A DNA stretch of 53,370 nt from Paracoccaceae bacterium (GTDB taxonomy: Bacteria; Pseudomonadota; Alphaproteobacteria; Rhodobacterales; Rhodobacteraceae), in NCBI GenBank assembly GCA_030066855.1, contig JASJAU010000011.1, forward strand, positions 1 through 53,370, written 5' to 3'. Shown here one piece after another: positions 37,151 through 44,650 of the stretch. Every line of letters begins with the position of its first letter. Within the stretch, counting starts at the first letter, position 1. The notes under the pieces are model-generated. The model was not told where the DNA came from. It did no database searches and was given only the letters and a program-made list of their open reading frames with translations. Made by a program: the position numbers and the translations under genes.

Positions 37151-37681
37151 TTACCGCACCGTTACAACCGTGCATTCGGCATGATTGTTGACCTTCTGCG
37201 CGACGCTGCCCGCCAGAAGATAGCGAACGCGGCCAAGACCCCGATGCCCCATGACGATCATGTCCGCGCCAGCCTCTTCGGCCATCTCGAGGATGCCGTC
37301 GGCGGGGTCGTCGCTGACCATCATTGTCGCGATAGTCTTCGCGCCTAGCTCCTTGGCACGGTTAGCGGCGCGGCTGATGATCTCCTCGCCGACAAGTGTG
37401 ATCCCCTGAACAATGTCCGAAGACATATGTGAACTGGAGAAGAGATCGCTATCTCGCGGACCGGCCGGCAATCCAAGGGTGATGTTCGAGGCCTTCTGTA
37501 CAGTATCAATAATATGCTCGGCCTCGGCCATCCGAGCGAGTTCTTTGGGAAGCCGGCCGAAGCGAAGCACATGCCCGATGGTCAGCGGAATTTCGAACGT
37601 CGCGGCCAGCTCCGCGCCGAGCGCGACCGCTCTCTCAGCGGACTCTGAACCGTCGGTCGCGACGAATATGTGCTTATGCAT
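37151..37681 (-). CDS. Universal stress protein (UspA family)
   Basis: A 176-residue single-domain Usp. It starts MHKHIFVATDGSESAERAV, with the Asp of the ATP site, and ends with the phosphate loop GHRGLGRVRYLLAGSVAQKV (Gx2Gx9GS type), so it probably binds ATP. A 45-residue insert after the first strand (LPKELARMAEAEH) is larger than in UspA. Family members help survival under starvation or oxidative stress. Monocistronic, with the serine-hydrolase gene 123 bases upstream on the same strand. Confidence 0.93.
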   Translation of the reverse strand: MHKHIFVATDGSESAERAVALGAELAATFEIPLTIGHVLRFGRLPKELARMAEAEHIIDTVQKASNITLGLPAGPRDSDLFSSSHMSSDIVQGITLVGEEIISRAANRAKELGAKTIATMMVSDDPADGILEMAEEAGADMIVMGHRGLGRVRYLLAGSVAQKVNNHAECTVVTVR

Positions 37682-37804
37682 GGGCTTGCCTCCCGATCTC
37701 CCTCTGTGCCGGTCGCTCGAAGCGACCGATCCAACCTCGGAAATCCTATCGCCCCCAATCGCCGAAGCCTTTGATCGCAGGCAATCCGAGCAGACGCATT
37801 CGAC

Positions 37805-38959
37805 TCAGTTTCCAACCGGAGTCTTTAAGATCAGGTCCGCAAAGGCCGCCTCCAACGCCGGCGCCAGGTCGGTGCTGTCATCCACCACGCCAACATCAGT
37901 GTTGATCTGAAACGCGATGGTCACGCCGGAATCCGCGTAGTGCCGCAGGCTGCTAACATAGCCTGGAACCCAGCCGCCGAGCCCGTAGACGCGCCCGAAC
38001 TCGGTCTCCTCGTAGATCGCCACGCCGCTTGCAAAGAGAACGCCGGGCGCATCGGGATGCACCGGAACGCCTTCGAGGAGCGGCGGCAGATAGCGGCCTT
38101 CCAACGCGCCGCCGGTGAATAACGCATGGCCCCACCGCGCCAGGTCCCGTGATGTAGAGGCGAAGCCGCCACCGGTCCACTCGACCGCGGGGTTCCACAG
38201 AAGCGCGCCTTCCGAGTCCATCGTCCGGGTCGACAGGCCGAACGGATTGTCATCGGTCGTGTAGCCGGTCGCCAGCCCTGCCAGTTTCGGCGACGCCGAC
38301 GGGGCGGTGGCGTTCAACGCGAGCGGCGACAGGAAGCGCTCTTCGACCAATGAGTAGAACGCCTCACCCGACGCCGCCTCGATCACGAGGCCAATGAGCA
38401 GGTAGCCCGTGTCGGAATAGGCCCAGGCGGACCCCGCTTCGAAGAGCGGCGGCTGATCGAGGACATGGGAGATCGCATCGATCGGCTGAAACCCGACATC
38501 ACGCCTTCGCTCGAACAGTTCGGCGACGACGCCGTCCATGTGCACGTGATCGGGCAGACCGGAGGTGTGGTTCAGCAAATGTCCCACGGTCATGGTCGTC
38601 GCGTTCGGCAAGCGCGAAAACCACGGCTCCCCGCCCAGATGTTCCTCGACCAGGTCTCCTCGGCTCAGCGTGTGCTCACGCTCCAGATCCACGACCAAAG
38701 CGCCGACGAACGTCTTGCCAATGCTGGCCGCGAGCATGCGGCTGTCCGGTGTCATCGGCCGAGCGGCCTCGACATCGGCGAGCCCAACCGCCGTGCCGCC
38801 GACCGAACCGTTCGGCAGGACGAAGGCGGCGGTCGCGCCGGGGAAGCCGTAGGTGGCCCGGAACTCGGTGAGAAGCGCCTCGAGGCGCCTCTCTATCTCC
38901 GATCCCGCGGCCGCGAATGACGGCGCAAGAAGAAAGACCAGCGCGAGGAGCCCTCTCAT
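37805..38959 (-). CDS. Serine hydrolase of the beta-lactamase/DD-peptidase family
   Basis: A 384-residue exported enzyme with an N-terminal signal peptide (MRGLLALVFLLAPSFAAAG). The nucleophile motif is SIGK at residues 79-82 (SxxK); Tyr181-Ser-Asp183 (YSD) matches the second YxN-like motif of class C-type hydrolases, and GGWVPGY replaces the KTG motif. Members include esterases, DD-peptidases and D-aminopeptidases. The ATG at 38959 overlaps the stop of the CPBP protease gene (ATGA), so the two are translated together. The frame is open upstream, but that part overlaps the protease gene. Confidence 0.9.
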   Translation of the reverse strand: MRGLLALVFLLAPSFAAAGSEIERRLEALLTEFRATYGFPGATAAFVLPNGSVGGTAVGLADVEAARPMTPDSRMLAASIGKTFVGALVVDLEREHTLSRGDLVEEHLGGEPWFSRLPNATTMTVGHLLNHTSGLPDHVHMDGVVAELFERRRDVGFQPIDAISHVLDQPPLFEAGSAWAYSDTGYLLIGLVIEAASGEAFYSLVEERFLSPLALNATAPSASPKLAGLATGYTTDDNPFGLSTRTMDSEGALLWNPAVEWTGGGFASTSRDLARWGHALFTGGALEGRYLPPLLEGVPVHPDAPGVLFASGVAIYEETEFGRVYGLGGWVPGYVSSLRHYADSGVTIAFQINTDVGVVDDSTDLAPALEAAFADLILKTPVGN

Positions 38960-39795
38960 CGCTCGGCCCCGTCGCCCGGAACAACCTCGGTCACTGCGCC
39001 CGCGCGGGTCAGCATCGTCTCGCGATTCCACCAGACGACGGCGACTGTCACGACAACCAGAATCCAGGTGTCGAAGGGCTGCGCGTCGGGCCAGAACGGG
39101 ACGATGAGCTGCCAGTGAAACAGCATCGGCCAAAGCAGGCTCCCCCGCGCGCTGTTGAAGATTGGCGTCACCAGGACCGCGAGCGTGATGTTACCCACGA
39201 AGAATGGCAGGAAATTCCAGCCCGCAAAGACGGTGCCCGATAGGAAGAAGGCGGGCAGGTGCCAGAGCCCCCAGATCGCTCCAATCAGCATCCCGGCCCA
39301 CAGCGGCGCCATGTGCCGCTGGAGGATCGGCTGCGCGACGCCGCGCCATCCGAACTCTTCGATCGGGCCCAGAAACAACATCATGAACATGACAGCCGCC
39401 ATCGCGCCCGCGCCTTCGGCCGGCATTTCGGCCAGCAGAGAGCCGCCCTTCAAGAGCGACCCGATCATGAAGACGGCCGGAATGCCGATCAGGATGAACG
39501 CCGCCCAGCCCCAGGAACCGCGCCAGTAGAAGAGCCGCCCGAGAAAGGCCCTCAGCCCGGCGGCGCCGCCGACGTAGAGAACGACTGAGAACGCGGCGAT
39601 GGCCGGGGCCCAAGTTGCGAGGAAGAAGAACGGATGGGAGCCGCTGATCTCGCCAAAGACTCGGGACGCCCATTCCGGCGCGAAGATGTAAAGCCCGATC
39701 ACTCCCAAAGTGATCCCGAATGTCAGGATCAGAAAGGGAAGGATCGCTTTCGAATGAACCCGGCCGCTGCGGATTCCGACAGTCATGTCAGTCAT
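38956..39795 (-). CDS. CPBP-family intramembrane metalloprotease
   Basis: A 279-residue protein with about eight hydrophobic segments. The CAAX protease/bacteriocin-processing signature is EEFGWRG (Glu146, Glu147, Arg151), followed by IWGLWHLP (His179) and LFHWQL. GGGAG-like GGGAG lies six bases before the ATG at 39795. Members cleave peptide bonds in or near the membrane, and some give immunity to bacteriocins. It is translationally coupled to the serine-hydrolase gene; the substrate is not known. Confidence 0.9.
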   Translation of the reverse strand: MTDMTVGIRSGRVHSKAILPFLILTFGITLGVIGLYIFAPEWASRVFGEISGSHPFFFLATWAPAIAAFSVVLYVGGAAGLRAFLGRLFYWRGSWGWAAFILIGIPAVFMIGSLLKGGSLLAEMPAEGAGAMAAVMFMMLFLGPIEEFGWRGVAQPILQRHMAPLWAGMLIGAIWGLWHLPAFFLSGTVFAGWNFLPFFVGNITLAVLVTPIFNSARGSLLWPMLFHWQLIVPFWPDAQPFDTWILVVVTVAVVWWNRETMLTRAGAVTEVVPGDGAER

Positions 39796-39891
39796 GGGAC
39801 GCTCCCAAAAGATGTTTCGCCCGCCGGAAGCCCTGTCTCCCGGCGCAAAGGTTAAGCCGCCGTTGAGCGGGCGGACGTATCGGTTAGCTGC

Positions 39892-40533
39892 TCAAACCTT
39901 TTGGTCCCCGCGGCTGTCGGGGTTCATGAACCCGAAGCTCCCCTTTCGGGCGCCAAGGGCCTTTTCAATGATTTCCTGCGTGACCAGCCGACGGGTGCGG
40001 ACCTCCTCCTCCGAGAAGTCGAAGAGCCCGCCGTCGGTCAAAAACTGCGCGCCGGTGAACAGGAACTGGATCGTCTCCAGCGGACGCTCGGTCGCGAAGA
40101 CGCCCTCGCGGTTTCCCTGTTCGACGATCCGCGCGAGGGTCGGCGATAGTCTCAGGACTGTCTGAATGTTGGTCAGCTCGTGCAGCGCGCGGTTCTCGGG
40201 CAGATGCAGCATCTCGGCCACTTCGAGCGACTCCTCGTCGCCCATGTGGCTGCCCGCCAGAAGCATCTCCATCTTTTCAAGCGCTGCAGTCTCGGGAAGG
40301 CCCGCGACCTGTTCGGCCATTCCGACGATCTGGTCGAGCGTCTTGTCGACGATGGCCTGCAGGATGTCCTCTTTCGACCGGAAGTAGTAGTAGAACGTGC
40401 CTTTCGCGACGCCCATGTCGCGGATGATCATGTCGACCGAACACTTCGCATAGCCGAACTCGCGAAACAGCCGCTCTGCCGTTTCCACGATTTCCAGCCG
40501 CCGCTCCTCGGGCGCTTTGACGACGCGGACCAT
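39892..40533 (-). CDS. TetR/AcrR-family transcriptional regulator
   Basis: A 213-residue repressor-type protein. The N-terminal helix-turn-helix reads EIVETAERLFREFGYAKCSVDMIIRDMGVAKGTFYYYFRSKEDILQAIVDKTLD. The C-terminal all-alpha domain is the ligand and dimer part. The start is the ATG at 40533 because AGGGG lies seven bases upstream. Thirty bases upstream is a perfect 21-base inverted repeat, likely its own operator. The divergent DUF2927 gene begins 260 bases away. The ligand is unknown. Confidence 0.93.
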   Translation of the reverse strand: MVRVVKAPEERRLEIVETAERLFREFGYAKCSVDMIIRDMGVAKGTFYYYFRSKEDILQAIVDKTLDQIVGMAEQVAGLPETAALEKMEMLLAGSHMGDEESLEVAEMLHLPENRALHELTNIQTVLRLSPTLARIVEQGNREGVFATERPLETIQFLFTGAQFLTDGGLFDFSEEEVRTRRLVTQEIIEKALGARKGSFGFMNPDSRGDQKV

Positions 40534-40562
40534 TCCGACACCCCTCAACTTGCCTATTTCTT

Positions 40563-40583
40563 ACTGACTGACGGTCAGTCAGT
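40563..40583. promoter_or_regulatory. Perfect inverted repeat, probable TetR operator
   Basis: Ten-base arms ACTGACTGAC and GTCAGTCAGT flank one central G, giving a perfect 21-base dyad in the region upstream of the tetR gene. This is the spacing and symmetry of TetR/AcrR operators, in which each helix-turn-helix reads one arm. It would autoregulate the gene and may also affect the divergent DUF2927 gene. Confidence 0.8.
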
Positions 40584-40793
40584 CAAGGCGAGAGATCGCC
40601 TCTGAAAACGAAAACGCGCGCCGCGTCGGTCAAAACCGCAAGAAAGAAGGGGCGGCAAAAACCTATGCGGCATCAGTTCCTTGCCGCAGCGCCTCTCAAA
40701 AGCCGCCACCCGAAGCGCCCTCCCTCACGGGTTTGTGACTGGCGCCGCCTCCCCTTCCTGTCATTTTCGTGAGGTGCGCGAAGGAAACGGCCA

Positions 40794-41675
40794 ATGACGA
40801 TTCCAACAGCTTTGCGGATACCGGCAATGATCGGAGCCTGCGTCACGCTGATGACGGCTGGGGCTGCGCTCGCCAATTCGCCCACCGGAACCCTCGCAGC
40901 CTATTTCAAACAGCTCGAGCTGGATCTTGTCTCGAAAGGCGGCCTTAAGACCGACCGTGGCTCAGCCCGGTCCGACGCGTCCAGCCTGGCCCGCGATTTT
41001 GTGGATGTGGCGCTGACCACCGAGTACGCGGGCGGCAACCTGTCGGTTGGCGAGGGACGCCGCGCGGCCAAACCGCTCCTCCGGTGGGAAGAACCGGTGC
41101 GCATGCAGGTTCTTTTCGGTCGTTCCGTTTCACAGGATCAACGCGTCGCCGACCGCCGCGCCATCCGCGAACACGCGAAAAAACTCGCGCGCGTGACCGG
41201 GCACCCGATTGCCCGCGCGACCGAGGACGTCAACTTCCACGTTCTGGTGGTGAGCGAGGCGGAGCTGAATGGCCTGCACCGCCAGCTGCCAGACCTCATC
41301 CCAGGCGTCAGCCCGTGGATGGTCCGTACGATCTCGCGGATGCGGACCAGTCATCTCTGTCTTGTCGCGGCCGAACCGCATGCCGACAAGTCGAAAGGAT
41401 ATGCCCGCGCGATCGCGATCGTCCGCGCGGAGTCCTCCGGACGCCTGCGCCAGTCCTGTATCGAAGAGGAATTGGCCCAGGGCATGGGCCTTCCGAACGA
41501 CTGTCCAGAGGCGGTTCCGTCGATTTTCAACGACGATCAGCAGTACGCTTTGTTGACGCGGCGTGATGAACTGCTCCTAAAGATGCTCTATGACCCGTCG
41601 CTCGCCTCCGGCATGACCCGGGCCGAGGCGCTGCCCCGGATCACGAAACTTGCGCGGGCGCTCGCGCGCCGGTGA
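40794..41675 (+). CDS. DUF2927 domain protein with signal peptide
   Basis: A 293-residue predicted exported protein. The N-terminal 28 residues form a signal peptide (hydrophobic segment IGACVTLMTAGAALA, cleavage near ALA-N). The rest is the DUF2927 domain, with ETEV-like NFHVLVVSEAEL, the IRAESSGRLRQSCIEEELAQGMGLPND segment and the C-terminal IFNDDQQYALLTRRDELLLKMLYDP, which are its recognisable marks. The family is common in Rhodobacterales and of unknown function; a peptidase-like or zincin-like role has been suggested by its Glu/His spacing, but I cannot confirm it. The gap upstream holds the TetR operator. Confidence 0.9.
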   Translation: MTIPTALRIPAMIGACVTLMTAGAALANSPTGTLAAYFKQLELDLVSKGGLKTDRGSARSDASSLARDFVDVALTTEYAGGNLSVGEGRRAAKPLLRWEEPVRMQVLFGRSVSQDQRVADRRAIREHAKKLARVTGHPIARATEDVNFHVLVVSEAELNGLHRQLPDLIPGVSPWMVRTISRMRTSHLCLVAAEPHADKSKGYARAIAIVRAESSGRLRQSCIEEELAQGMGLPNDCPEAVPSIFNDDQQYALLTRRDELLLKMLYDPSLASGMTRAEALPRITKLARALARR

Positions 41676-41773
41676 GCTTCTGGTGACCAAGCCGACGCTC
41701 GGCGCCTGGATTTCCCTTGTTCCGTTAAACCTCTGATCACGCGCCCTTTCCGTAGCGGAGACCGGCGCTGAAA

Positions 41774-41791
41774 CATTCGCGGTCGCGAATG
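41774..41791. promoter_or_regulatory. Palindrome upstream of the repeat-protein gene
   Basis: CATTCGCG and CGCGAATG are perfect complements across a GT spacer (18 bases). The site is about 170 bases upstream of the secreted repeat-protein gene and about 100 bases after the DUF2927 stop. It has the shape of an operator, with no T-run to make it a terminator. The regulator is unknown. Confidence 0.45.
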
Positions 41792-41957
41792 CGGGCGCAA
41801 GACCTCTTCACATCCAGTTGTTGTGCGCGACCGCGCAGACGAGAGGGCGATTCTGCCGGGTTTCACCGCCCGTCGGGCTTCTTAGATGCCCTGTCATTGG
41901 AGGTGCGATCCTCCGCAACGCACTGAAACTGACTGACTGACTTTGAAAGGAACTGAC

Positions 41958-42485
41958 ATGAAACTCATCGCCCTCACCACCGCCCTGGCCGTCGCCGCAG
42001 CCGCGCCCGCCTTCGCGAACAACGACCAGCTGGCCCGTTCGCTCGGCGTCGAGCCCGGCGTCCTGACCACCTCGCAGCTCGTGCAGATCAAAAGCGCGAT
42101 CGAAAGCGACGACGACAACGGCAACCGCTACGCCAAGGCTCTGATCGAGCGCTTCACCGGCGGCGTTGTCTCCACGATGAGCACCGGCGTCTCCGCCGGC
42201 CACGCGCAGCTCGCCGCTCAGTTCGGCGTCGATCCGGCCGATGTCTCGGCCTCCGAGCTCGCCGTGATCAAAGGCGCGGTCGAAAGCGAGAACGACAGCG
42301 GAAACCGCCAGGTCGACGCGCTGATCGAGCGCTTCACCGGCGGCGTCGTCTCGACGATGAGCTCCGGCATCTCCACCGGCCACGCGCAGCTGGCCGCGAG
42401 CCTCGACCTTGACCCGAACGAGTACTCGGTTGCCGAGCTCGCAGCGATCAAGTTCGCCTACGACTCGACCAACCCCACGAACTAA
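41958..42485 (+). CDS. Secreted protein built from 60-residue tandem repeats, function unknown
   Basis: A 175-residue protein with a clear signal peptide (MKLIALTTALAVAAAAPAFA, cut before NNDQ). The mature part contains two full 60-residue units and a truncated third. Each unit begins with a QLA(A/R)..GV(E/D)P segment, then a SEL...IK.A.ES helix, a DNGNR linker and an IERFTGGVVSTMS.G segment. Lys and Glu are absent from long runs, so it is acidic. At the DNA level the repeats have an exact period of 180 bases. Not recognised; it could be a small cell-surface or periplasmic binding protein. An AAAGGAA ribosome site precedes the ATG. Confidence 0.85.
   Translation: MKLIALTTALAVAAAAPAFANNDQLARSLGVEPGVLTTSQLVQIKSAIESDDDNGNRYAKALIERFTGGVVSTMSTGVSAGHAQLAAQFGVDPADVSASELAVIKGAVESENDSGNRQVDALIERFTGGVVSTMSSGISTGHAQLAASLDLDPNEYSVAELAAIKFAYDSTNPTN
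42021..42482 (+). repeat. 180-bp tandem repeats within the secreted-protein gene
   Basis: Units at 42021-42200, 42201-42380 and a partial one at 42381-42482. The segment around CTGATCGAGCGCTTCACC (42141 and 42321) through CACGCGCAGCT is nearly identical in units 1 and 2, pointing to a recent duplication or gene conversion. The third unit is truncated after its second helix. Confidence 0.85.
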
Positions 42486-42550
42486 GTCGCCCACGCGGCG
42501 CCAGAAGTTCTCCCTGCCGCTCGAAAGAGCCACGCGCGCGTCGCGGAGAG

Positions 42551-42587
42551 ACCGGTTCCCTTCGAAAGGAGGGGGCCGGTTTTTCTT
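42551..42587 (+). terminator. Intrinsic terminator after the repeat-protein gene
   Basis: ACCGGTTCCC and GGGGGCCGGT form a 10-bp stem with two G.T pairs and a 10-base loop, followed by TTTTCTTT. It lies 66 bases after the stop codon of the secreted repeat protein. Confidence 0.75.
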
Positions 42588-42685
42588 TGCGAGGGAAAGA
42601 CGGGTGGACGCCCAGAGGAATGATCTTCGCGCGCCCTTTCCGACCTCTCCTATGAATCAAATACACGGAGAGCCTCTCTAAGGAT

Positions 42686-42699
42686 ATCAGCCCTTCAGA
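42686..42699 (+). repeat. Flanking direct repeat A, left copy
   Basis: ATCAGCCCTTCAGA, identical to 52777-52790 on the same strand. Both copies are preceded by TAAGG and followed by a partly similar CA-rich tail ending in CAAAC. Copies lie on either side of the cox operon. Confidence 0.6.
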
Positions 42700-42901
42700 G
42701 CGCAACCAAAGTAAGCAAACAGACCAACTGAAATCGTCAGATGTCTGCTTTGAGCCCAATGCGGACATTCGCCAATCACGTCCCATTGCACCGTTCCAGA
42801 GGCGCCGCCGCCATTATCCACGCAAAGTTCTTGGGGTAGCGAAGGGGAGAGGCCTTGGTCATCACTGAACGCCAGTCAGACCCCCCTGCCCGGCTCAAGC
42901 T

Positions 42902-42914
42902 CGGTTTCCTCTGA
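42902..42914 (+). repeat. Flanking direct repeat B, left copy
   Basis: CGGTTTCCTCTGA, identical to 52835-52847 on the same strand. It comes after repeat A in both copies, 216 bases away on the left and 58 bases away on the right. Confidence 0.55.
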
Positions 42915-43090
42915 CATCACCGGTCGGATGTTCGCCGTGAGCCATCAGCGGGGATCAGCTGCCTGCGACCTCCTCCTGTTAACCATCTGCAGTTCTGAGG
43001 AGTCTGCACCAATAGCCTTCAAGGCATGGGGACTTCGCTTGTGTGTTTAGGAAATCCGTACCCGCGCTTCACAGACGGGCGTTCGGCGTC

Positions 43091-44074
43091 TCAGGCCGCA
43101 ATCGCTTTCGCCCGGCTTTTCACCTCTTCTTCGCCACTTTTGGCCACCGCGCCGAAGACTTCAACGATCTCGGCCAAGACCGATATGCCGAGAAACGGGG
43201 CGCTTCTCATAGAGGGAACCAACCCGATTGGTCCTTTGATCCGATCGAGGTCTGAAGGTGAGAGACCTTCGTCGAGAAGAGACAGTTTCCGCAGCGTGTG
43301 GGTTTTCTTGCTGCCAAGGCAACCAACGTAAAACGCATCTGTTGCGAGAGCGGTCTTCAGGACTTGCGTTTCCCACTCGTGATCGTGGAACAAGAGCAGA
43401 GCCGCTGTCCAGCGGTCGGCCTCAAAACTCACCGCAGACCAGGGAGACAGCATCTCGAACTCGGCCTCCAGACCCATTCCCTCTAGCGCAGCACGCTGAT
43501 CCGGATCAGGTGTGGCAAAGCCGACTACAATACCGGCGGCGGCAGCTTGCGTTGCAAGGGCCATGAGCGGCGGGCCTTTTCCAACAAGAATGAGCTTCAT
43601 GCACGGAGTCAAAACGAATTTCAGGCCTCCATCGGCGCTGCCATATGTGACCAATCCGTGATCCCTGCAGAAGTGGACAGTTGCCGCTCGTCTTGCGTCG
43701 AGGGCGTGGAGCGCTTCTCTGAGAGCAACCGGATTCGGCGTTGGATCGATGAGAATGTCCACCGAGCCACCGCACGGCAGCCGAAGATCGACGAAAGGTG
43801 ATCCCGCGCCATAGCGGAGCGACTTCACTTCCGCGGATTCCAGAGCTTCCAGCGCCTGCCTCGCGACATCGGCGTCAATGCAGCCGTTGGAGACGTATCC
43901 GGCCATCTTGCCAGATTCGGAGACCGCGGAGAGCGATCCGACTTGCCGCATTGAGCCGCCCGAAATGTCTGTGACAACCACTAAGGCCGCGCGACGGCCA
44001 TCCGACTCTTCATCGCGAACAAAGCGCAGTATCTCGGCCGGCAATTCAAGATTGGATAGAGGATTTGCCGGCAT
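43091..44074 (-). CDS. coxI: CoxI, XdhC/CoxI-family maturation protein
   Basis: A 327-residue XdhC-family protein, which helps insert or sulfurate the molybdenum cofactor of CO dehydrogenase. The N-terminal XdhC domain has VVVTDISGGSMRQVGSLSAVSESGKMAGYVSNGCIDADV, and a C-terminal Rossmann domain has LILVGKGPPLMALATQAAAAGI and CLGSKKTHTLRKLSLLDEG, ending GPIGLVPSMRSAPFLGISVLAEIV. It is the last gene of the cox operon, two bases after coxG. The GLVPS end distinguishes it from the GLDIGAATPEE end of the second XdhC protein (coxF). Confidence 0.9.
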   Translation of the reverse strand: MPANPLSNLELPAEILRFVRDEESDGRRAALVVVTDISGGSMRQVGSLSAVSESGKMAGYVSNGCIDADVARQALEALESAEVKSLRYGAGSPFVDLRLPCGGSVDILIDPTPNPVALREALHALDARRAATVHFCRDHGLVTYGSADGGLKFVLTPCMKLILVGKGPPLMALATQAAAAGIVVGFATPDPDQRAALEGMGLEAEFEMLSPWSAVSFEADRWTAALLLFHDHEWETQVLKTALATDAFYVGCLGSKKTHTLRKLSLLDEGLSPSDLDRIKGPIGLVPSMRSAPFLGISVLAEIVEVFGAVAKSGEEEVKSRAKAIAA

Positions 44075-44076
44075 CT

Positions 44077-44529
44077 TCAGGCGGCGGTCTCTGTATCGAA
44101 GGTTTCAGCAAACTTGGTGAAGAATTTGGCCGAGAGCTTCTTGGCCGTGCTCTGGATCAGACGACTGCCGAGCTGAGCGAGTTTACCGCCAATATCCACA
44201 CGGGCCGAATACCGCAGAATGGTCCCGTCGCCATCTTCTTCGAGCGTCACGTCAGCGCCGCCTTTCGCGAACCCCGCAGTGCCCCCGGAACCTTCTCCTG
44301 ACAGGGAAAACGCGCCAGGGGCGCCCGATTTGTCGAGTCGAACGTTCCCGGCGAAACGCGCCTTAACCGGCCCAACCTTGAGGACCACTTTCGCCTCCAA
44401 CTCGGTATCTGAATGCTGGATCAGTTCCTCGCATCCTGGGATGCACTCTTTGAGGATTTCAGGGTCGTTAAGCGCAGCGTAGACTTGGTCTCGCGGCGCA
44501 TTGATGACCACCTCGTCATTCAGTTCCAT
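44077..44529 (-). CDS. coxG: CoxG, SRPBCC-fold carbon monoxide dehydrogenase subunit G
   Basis: A 150-residue protein of the CoxG family (polyketide cyclase/START-like fold): MELNDEVVINAPRDQVYAALNDPEILKECIPGCEEL begins it and TILRYSARVDIGGKLAQLGSRLIQ marks the second half. In Oligotropha, CoxG helps attach CO dehydrogenase to the membrane. This copy lacks a long C-terminal hydrophobic tail and ends in AKFFTKFAETFDTETAA, so any attachment would need another partner. It lies between the 35-codon gene and coxI. Confidence 0.92.
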   Translation of the reverse strand: MELNDEVVINAPRDQVYAALNDPEILKECIPGCEELIQHSDTELEAKVVLKVGPVKARFAGNVRLDKSGAPGAFSLSGEGSGGTAGFAKGGADVTLEEDGDGTILRYSARVDIGGKLAQLGSRLIQSTAKKLSAKFFTKFAETFDTETAA

Positions 44530-44542
44530 TGTCTTGGTCCTT

Positions 44543-44650
44543 TCAGCAACAGGGAAACTTCACGGATTTCAGCACTTCGGCCTGTTCCTTCGTCATATGC
44601 GGCGAGAGGCGCTTGATTATCCGCAGGAAGAGAGATGATACGCCGCTCAT
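44543..44650 (-). CDS. Small 35-codon gene between coxF and coxG, unnamed
   Basis: Not recognised. The ATG at 44650 shares bases with the TGA of coxF (ATGA), exactly like the coxE/coxF, coxD/coxE and coxS/coxL junctions of this operon, and the reading frame runs cleanly to a TGA at 44543-44545. The stop is 13 bases from the coxG start and overlaps its AAAGGA ribosome site. The predicted protein has a short hydrophobic, basic N-terminal segment (SSLFLRIIKRLSPHM), a charged KEQAEVLKSVK stretch and ends FPCC, with vicinal cysteines at the last two positions. No signal peptide or long membrane helix is present. It may bind metal or a sulfur species, or associate with the membrane; that is conjecture. 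Confidence 0.62.
   Translation of the reverse strand: MSGVSSLFLRIIKRLSPHMTKEQAEVLKSVKFPCC

Larger units (their letters stand above)
42588..43090. other. Gene-free intergenic stretch at the left border of the cox locus
   Basis: About 500 bases between the terminator and the end of coxI with no convincing gene on either strand. A 112-codon open frame on the minus strand has no ribosome site or recognisable protein pattern. The stretch contains a 14-base and a 13-base match to sequence at the other end of the cox locus (see repeats). No tRNA, CRISPR or transposase was seen. Confidence 0.55.

Noticed and set aside
41928-41941. An ACTG tetranucleotide run before the secreted-protein gene, considered as a second TetR operator
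   Set aside because: Only one half of the dyad is present and the run is a simple repeat; it is noted only as a weak possibility.
42448-42786. A 112-codon open frame on the minus strand between the repeat-protein gene and coxI
   Set aside because: It overlaps the end of the repeat-protein gene and its terminator, has no ribosome site, and its composition (Arg, Ser, Pro) suggests non-coding high-GC sequence.
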